Assembly: GCF_014856545.2 (NCBI RefSeq)
Contig: NZ_CP109811.1
Location: 2,226,001-2,290,000, forward strand
From: Mesobacillus jeotgali
GTDB lineage: Bacteria; Bacillota; Bacilli; Bacillales; Cytobacillaceae
DNA length: 64,000 nt
Direction of reading: 5' to 3'
Numbering within the stretch: position 1 is the stretch's first letter; each line of letters starts with the position of its first letter. The position numbers and the translations under genes are program-made. Positions 63,705-64,000 of this stretch are shown piece after piece. The notes under the pieces were generated by a model. The model made no database searches. It saw nothing but the letters and a program-made list of their open reading frames with translations, and was not told the origin of the DNA.

Positions 63705-64000
63705 ATGAAGAAAAGTATCAGATTCATAATCCTGTTAACTTTGATGCTGGCAGGATGTCAGAACGAGGAGCAAACTATTCCAGAGGAAGCTGTCGATCTT
63801 TCTGAACCCCCTAAATACATTCAGGCACCGGATGATATAGTCAATATGCATGGAGAAATTACGAATTTAGAGAGATTTTATGCATTTGTTGATCACGTTG
63901 AGCAAGGTAAGAATGATAAAGTCAGGATCGTCAAATATACAACTGAGGGAGCTCCCATGATTCACGACTTGCAATTCGACGGCACAGAAATCCACTCAAT
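63705..64000 (+). CDS. Partial DUF4362-like lipoprotein
   Basis: The frame begins at ATG 63705 with a lipoprotein signal (RFIILLTLMLAGCQNEEQ; lipobox cysteine at residue 18) and reads into DIVNMHGEITNLERFYAFVD and then HVEQGKNDKVRIVKYTTEGA, the DUF4362 pattern of a small Bacillus lipoprotein domain. The product should sit on the outer face of the membrane. GGGGATAGG precedes the ATG. The window ends before the stop codon. Confidence 0.7.
   Translation, partial: MKKSIRFIILLTLMLAGCQNEEQTIPEEAVDLSEPPKYIQAPDDIVNMHGEITNLERFYAFVDHVEQGKNDKVRIVKYTTEGAPMIHDLQFDGTEIHS

Overview
The window reads as a chromosomal stretch of a low-GC, endospore-forming Bacillaceae (Bacillus/Mesobacillus/Neobacillus type). 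Supporting signs are strong GGAGG-type ribosome sites, many TTG and GTG starts, a CwlJ-like spore cortex hydrolase, a SpoVB/YtgP-type flippase, a Bacillus-type FtsZ and gamma-glutamyltranspeptidase, a YunG-like protein, and a T-box leader. No rRNA, tRNA or prophage was seen. The genus is an inference.

Layout. 1-4.4 kb: small membrane proteins, a deoxyribosyltransferase-like protein, an alpha/beta hydrolase, PspC and GrpB family proteins. 4.6-9.5 kb: a flippase gene split by a 3,276-bp Tn7/Tn552-like transposon (TniA-like DDE transposase, TniB/ExeA-like ATPase, DUF6431-like and DUF5348-like proteins) with matching ends and a CCAAT target duplication. 9.5-18.2 kb: a nonsense-broken S9 peptidase, a stand-alone ftsZ, ggt, and a frameshifted M14 carboxypeptidase. 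18-27 kb: mostly single genes (acetyltransferases, phosphatase, kinase-like, Nudix, hydrolase, small membrane proteins). 27.3-30.5 kb: an IS21-family element inside a methyltransferase gene. 30.6-38 kb: phospholipase C-like, S66 peptidase, phosphotransferase, a nonsense-broken M28 aminopeptidase, Mn catalase, a DMT exporter paired with a proline-iminopeptidase-like hydrolase. 38-43 kb: a large DUF4145-like protein, small proteins, a DUF2975/XRE pair, DUF2935. 43-50 kb: a T-box leader ahead of a GNAT acetyltransferase, a 52-bp repeat array, an ArsR-rhodanese/MFS pair, nucleotidyltransferase and phosphatase. 50-64 kb: a YunG-like protein, an ABC-2 transporter with a DUF5694-like gene, Nudix, lipoproteins, a second S9 peptidase, DJ-1/PfpI and SDR enzymes, cwlJ, a second 52-bp repeat array and a partial DUF4362-like lipoprotein.

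Most genes are short independent units, often closed by a clear terminator. Likely operons are DUF2975/XRE, ArsR-rhodanese/MFS, DMT/hydrolase, Nudix/SdpI and ABC/permease/permease/DUF5694. Families whose members often modify small molecules or inactivate antibiotics are frequent (six GNATs, two APH-like kinases, two Nudix, several nucleotidyltransferase-fold proteins).

Two features stand out. First, four intergenic repeat arrays: two with a 20-21 bp period sharing a CCAGTTTGC(C/G)AATAA start, and two with a 52-bp period whose units form hairpins with a shared AGAAGAGC core but otherwise unrelated sequence. Second, an unusual number of broken genes and of genes whose start-position codon is one base from ATG (ATC, ACG, ATA, ATT), which points either to genuine decay or to errors in the underlying sequence.
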